In this document: piece by piece, positions 60,993-64,000 of the stretch
How the letters are laid out: every line of letters starts with the position of its first letter
Numbering within the stretch: the stretch's first letter is position 1
Source: Monomorium pharaonis
Taxonomy: Eukaryota; Arthropoda; Insecta; Hymenoptera; Formicidae
Direction: 5' to 3'
NCBI RefSeq assembly: GCF_013373865.1
Contig: NC_050476.1
Coordinates: 3,332,501 to 3,396,500 of the forward strand
DNA: 64,000 nucleotides
Notes under the pieces: generated by a model
Database searches by the model: none
What the model was told of the DNA's origin: nothing
The model's input: the letters and a program-made list of their open reading frames with translations, nothing else
Program-made: the position numbers and the translations under genes

Positions 60993-63248
60993 AATAATAA
61001 ACTTCGTTGATTTCAAATTTTATTTCATGTTAAACGTGAGGTGTCGGCTTAAAGTATACGAATATTTTCGAGTGGAATACGCGGAATTTTACGACACGTG
61101 GTTAAGACGGCGCGTAAGAGATCGGAAGTAGAATGACTTTTATAAAAAAAAAAGTCTGGAACGTTGCGGCAGCGAGAAATTATGCAGAGTAATCCGATTA
61201 TGACACCGGTTAAAGTGTCATTAGTATGCCGCAGCATGCGTGGAAAATGATGGCGTACCGCGGTGAAACTTAACAGGAATATCGATTTCGCATTTTGCCG
61301 ATCGGCTCTTTAAATAGTTGGGAGTAGCGCGTGGCGTGACGGCACCCGCGTAATGATGATGATGATGATGCTGCTGCCCGTTTCTAGATACTCCGTGGAG
61401 CGAAGTTGGTTAAAACGCTTGCCGTGTTGCGCCGTGAAATCAAATGAGCGTTTATCACGCAGCGACGTGCGCGATCTTACTTTTTGAAGGCGCTGGAAAG
61501 CGCGTGGCATCCGCAAAATGATACCGGACGAGGACGCGGAGAATATTACGCTGGATTAGCTCCTGATTTATTAATCTACTTTTCTCACCGATGCCGTTGC
61601 CGCCGGTTGAGTGAATTCACGCGAGGAAAAGATCTTTCTTCCTTTCGTAGCTGGCGGCATTATCTTCCGCGAGGAAGCGAGAGGGGAGAGAACGAAAGAT
61701 TCGGGATAACGCGGCGAGAGAAAGGGACGCTAGAGAAAGGGGATGGAACGGGAGACACCCCGTAGAAATAGTGTCATCGTTCCTTTTTTATCCGCACGCT
61801 TAATGCGTTTGCCATTTCCAACGGTGAATTTTTCTGGACGATAAAGGCCGCGGAATCCGCTTCCGTCCGCGAAGATCGATGGACGGACAGCGTCGCGAAT
61901 AGTGCGTCCGGAACATCGGTCTCTCCGTCGTGAAGAGAAAATGTTTTCGATTAGCGCGATGACGGCGACGAATCCGCGACAATTGAAACTCAGGGATTTT
62001 CCTCGTGGGAAATTTATGGCAGCGCATAGATACTCGAGCGCACACTTCTGATTTTACCACATCCGTCATCCTGTAACACGAAAAATTATTTTTATTATAC
62101 AATTTGCTACTAAATTACATTATTTCGACTAGCGGAAATGTTGCGAATGTGCATTACAGATTTTCGTACGGCAGAGTACGAAAGAAATATCTTGATCCGA
62201 GGTGAATTTGCCGAATTACATTTTGACGTCAATTTGATCGATCTGTTGCCGCGCGTGCGAGAGCTTGGCGATGGACGGGAGTAAAGTTCAAAGCTTTTCA
62301 GACGTCGGGAACTCTCTCTCTCTCTCGCTTCGTTTCGCCGAAGGGCCGAAGATCGTGGCAGCGCTACTCTAAGCGCTACTCTCAGCCGCCGACGGAATGC
62401 GACGTCGGTTTCGGGGAGAGAGAGCAGCAGCAGCAGCTTTTAGCGAGGAAGGTTAGAGTAACCGGCTACGGGAGGGGCTGTCGTTTTGAGGTACACTTTG
62501 AATATTGAACCGGACCGACAGCGACGAGAGATGCTGTGACGTCAGATTGGGTTGTTGCAAACGCGCGGCAAGACGAAGGGGACTCTTTGTCTTGACATCT
62601 TGATAACGGGTCGTAGCCCTGGTGCTCGATTTTATACTTTCACGGGAACTAATTGCGAATTGGCGCGATTCTGCTGTCGATATCGAGGGAATCTCGGCGA
62701 CTGCTCTCGTTTAGTTCAATCCGCTGCAAACGGGTTCTGTCGCGAATCTTCAAAGGACAGTTATGAAATAATAAAATAATAAATTACTCTAAATATTATA
62801 TTTCACGAGAATTTGGTATATAATCGTTATTTACAATGTAATTTATGATAAGTATCGTTTGGAGCGTGATGCTAATAGAACAGAGTTTTGTTGCCTACAG
62901 CGAGATACGAAATTTGCCTGCCGCTAACATTTTTTACAATATTGAATTTACTGTCAGTTGTAATTTAAGAGAGCAAATGTTCCATAATTCACGTTATTTT
63001 CCTTGATCTTCACGTAACATGCAATGATATCTCATCCACCATTTTCGCCTGACTGCTCATGTCGTCCACGTGTCTACGGTAGATGACGATGGATCCCGGT
63101 CGGACGATAAAGCTGATCCTCGAAGGCAAACACGCGTGGGATAGCTGTTGTGACGTCGGGAAGCATAGTATTAGCTGTTACGCTCCGCTCCGGAGTATAC
63201 GGAAGGCTGCTTTTGTATCCTGTGATCAACGCACGGCGGGAGAAACTA

Positions 63249-63251
<3 letters not shown>

Positions 63252-63301
<50 letters not shown>
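63252..63301. repeat. (TA)n microsatellite
   Basis: An uninterrupted run of 25 AT units in intron 2. Frames through it encode artefactual Ile-Tyr repeats. Confidence 0.95.
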
Positions 63302-63304
<3 letters not shown>

Positions 63305-64000
63305 TGAGCGGTCGCGAAAATCACATTTTCTTCCTTTTCTCGGAAGCGAGTGAAAAATGGGACAGTTTGCTCCACGACGAACTTTCTACCGATAATCGGC
63401 GGCTCTCTCAAGTTTATACTTAGATCGAGCATACGTATATACATATATGTCTCGTTTTGTATCCCGGACGTTCAATGCGCCTGCACGCGCATATTTAACA
63501 GTTACAGTAGATAGTAACAGCCGTCTTTAATGTATAATAATAATGTTTGTGCGAGTTCCATTAGAGGCACTTGTGAGTTCATTAGAAAGCTGCCGAGTCA
63601 TTAGCGATCGATTGCGCCCGCATATGATTATCCAGCGCGATTCGACGGTTATTATTCCCTTAAGGATTACCTGGTGATTTTTTTCCCCGCCGCCGGCACC
63701 TTTCCTTCCACCTCAGAGGAACGCATCTCGCGTTTCGCACACAGCATGCGGTCAGGGTCGTAAGCTGTCGCGCGAAGCAAAGTCATTGCCGATGAGGATG
63801 TCGATAGAGCGAGGTTGTTGGAAAGCGAGGTTGGGTATGACTGTTAGTTCCCGCGCGACCGTAGACGGTCGGCTACGGTAAATATTTGTGGTGTTGGTGC
63901 GTGAAGAGCTATAGGTAATTTATGCACTTACCAAGCGCAACACCTCGCGTCGTATCATCGTTGCATCTAGAGCCCCCTCGACGAGCGTTCGAAACCCCCG

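Larger units (their letters stand above)
26773..64000 (+). other. crp intron 2 (at least 37 kb, runs off window)
   Basis: The donor is GTAAGT at 26773. A by-eye search for the next expected coding words (AAILQQ followed by a TAEYI-type sequence, the start of helix 2) found nothing to the window end. No nested protein gene or RNA gene is supported. The content is AT-rich DNA broken by GC-rich islands (about 28.8-29.2, 30.0-30.4, 30.8-31.3, 32.5-33.0, 41.8-42.2, 50.0-51.4, 52.4-52.7, 54.4-54.9, 55.5-56.1, 56.5-56.9, 58.3-59.5 and 60.1-60.7 kb), simple repeats and several perfect palindromes. Confidence 0.6.

Noticed and set aside
62400..62450. CAGCAGCAGCAG run as a possible Gln-coding AP-4 exon
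   Set aside because: No splice sites or flanking AP-4 sequence fit; it is a short trinucleotide repeat.

Overview
The window is animal nuclear DNA, most likely from an insect and probably a hymenopteran such as an ant. The reasons are GT-AG introns with AT-rich ends, two genes with insect orthologues, a mosaic of AT-rich tracts and CpG-rich islands in which CpG is not depleted, and many (GA)n, (GT)n and (TA)n microsatellites. The species call is inference. No bacterial operons, CRISPR arrays, convincing tRNA or rRNA genes, or intact transposon genes were seen.

Only two protein-coding genes can be supported, both on the + strand. (1) 89-4203 holds the last eight coding exons of a Polycomb-group gene. 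The spliced protein has an FCS zinc finger, four MBT repeats and a C-terminal SAM domain, which is the architecture of Sfmbt. All splice phases agree (854 residues plus stop); the N-terminus lies upstream of the window. (2) A CpG-rich promoter and leader region (about 8.4-10.5 kb) leads into a small first coding exon (10536-10618). A 15.8 kb intron separates it from a second exon (26433-26772) encoding the basic-helix-loop-helix region of transcription factor AP-4 (insect cropped, crp). The remaining exons, starting just after the KLSK residues, are not visible here, so 26773 to the window end appears to be one intron of more than 37 kb.

Layout: Sfmbt 3' part (1-4203); 3' UTR and AT-rich intergenic DNA with two MITE-like inverted repeats (4204-8190); CpG-rich crp promoter and exon 1 (about 8190-10618); crp intron 1 (10619-26432), which opens with a microsatellite-dense block and contains a cluster of CAGCTG E-boxes with a duplicated module near 21.0-23.3 kb; crp exon 2; then intron 2 (26773-64000+), a patchwork of AT-rich DNA, GC-rich islands, simple repeats and several perfect palindromes.

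The most interesting signal is the cluster of eight CAGCTG motifs within 2.1 kb of intron 1. CAGCTG is the classic AP-4 target and the cluster lies inside the AP-4 gene itself. Four of the eight sites sit in two diverged copies of one module of about 75-80 bp. This suggests an autoregulatory or bHLH-driven intronic enhancer. No wholly new protein system could be supported.
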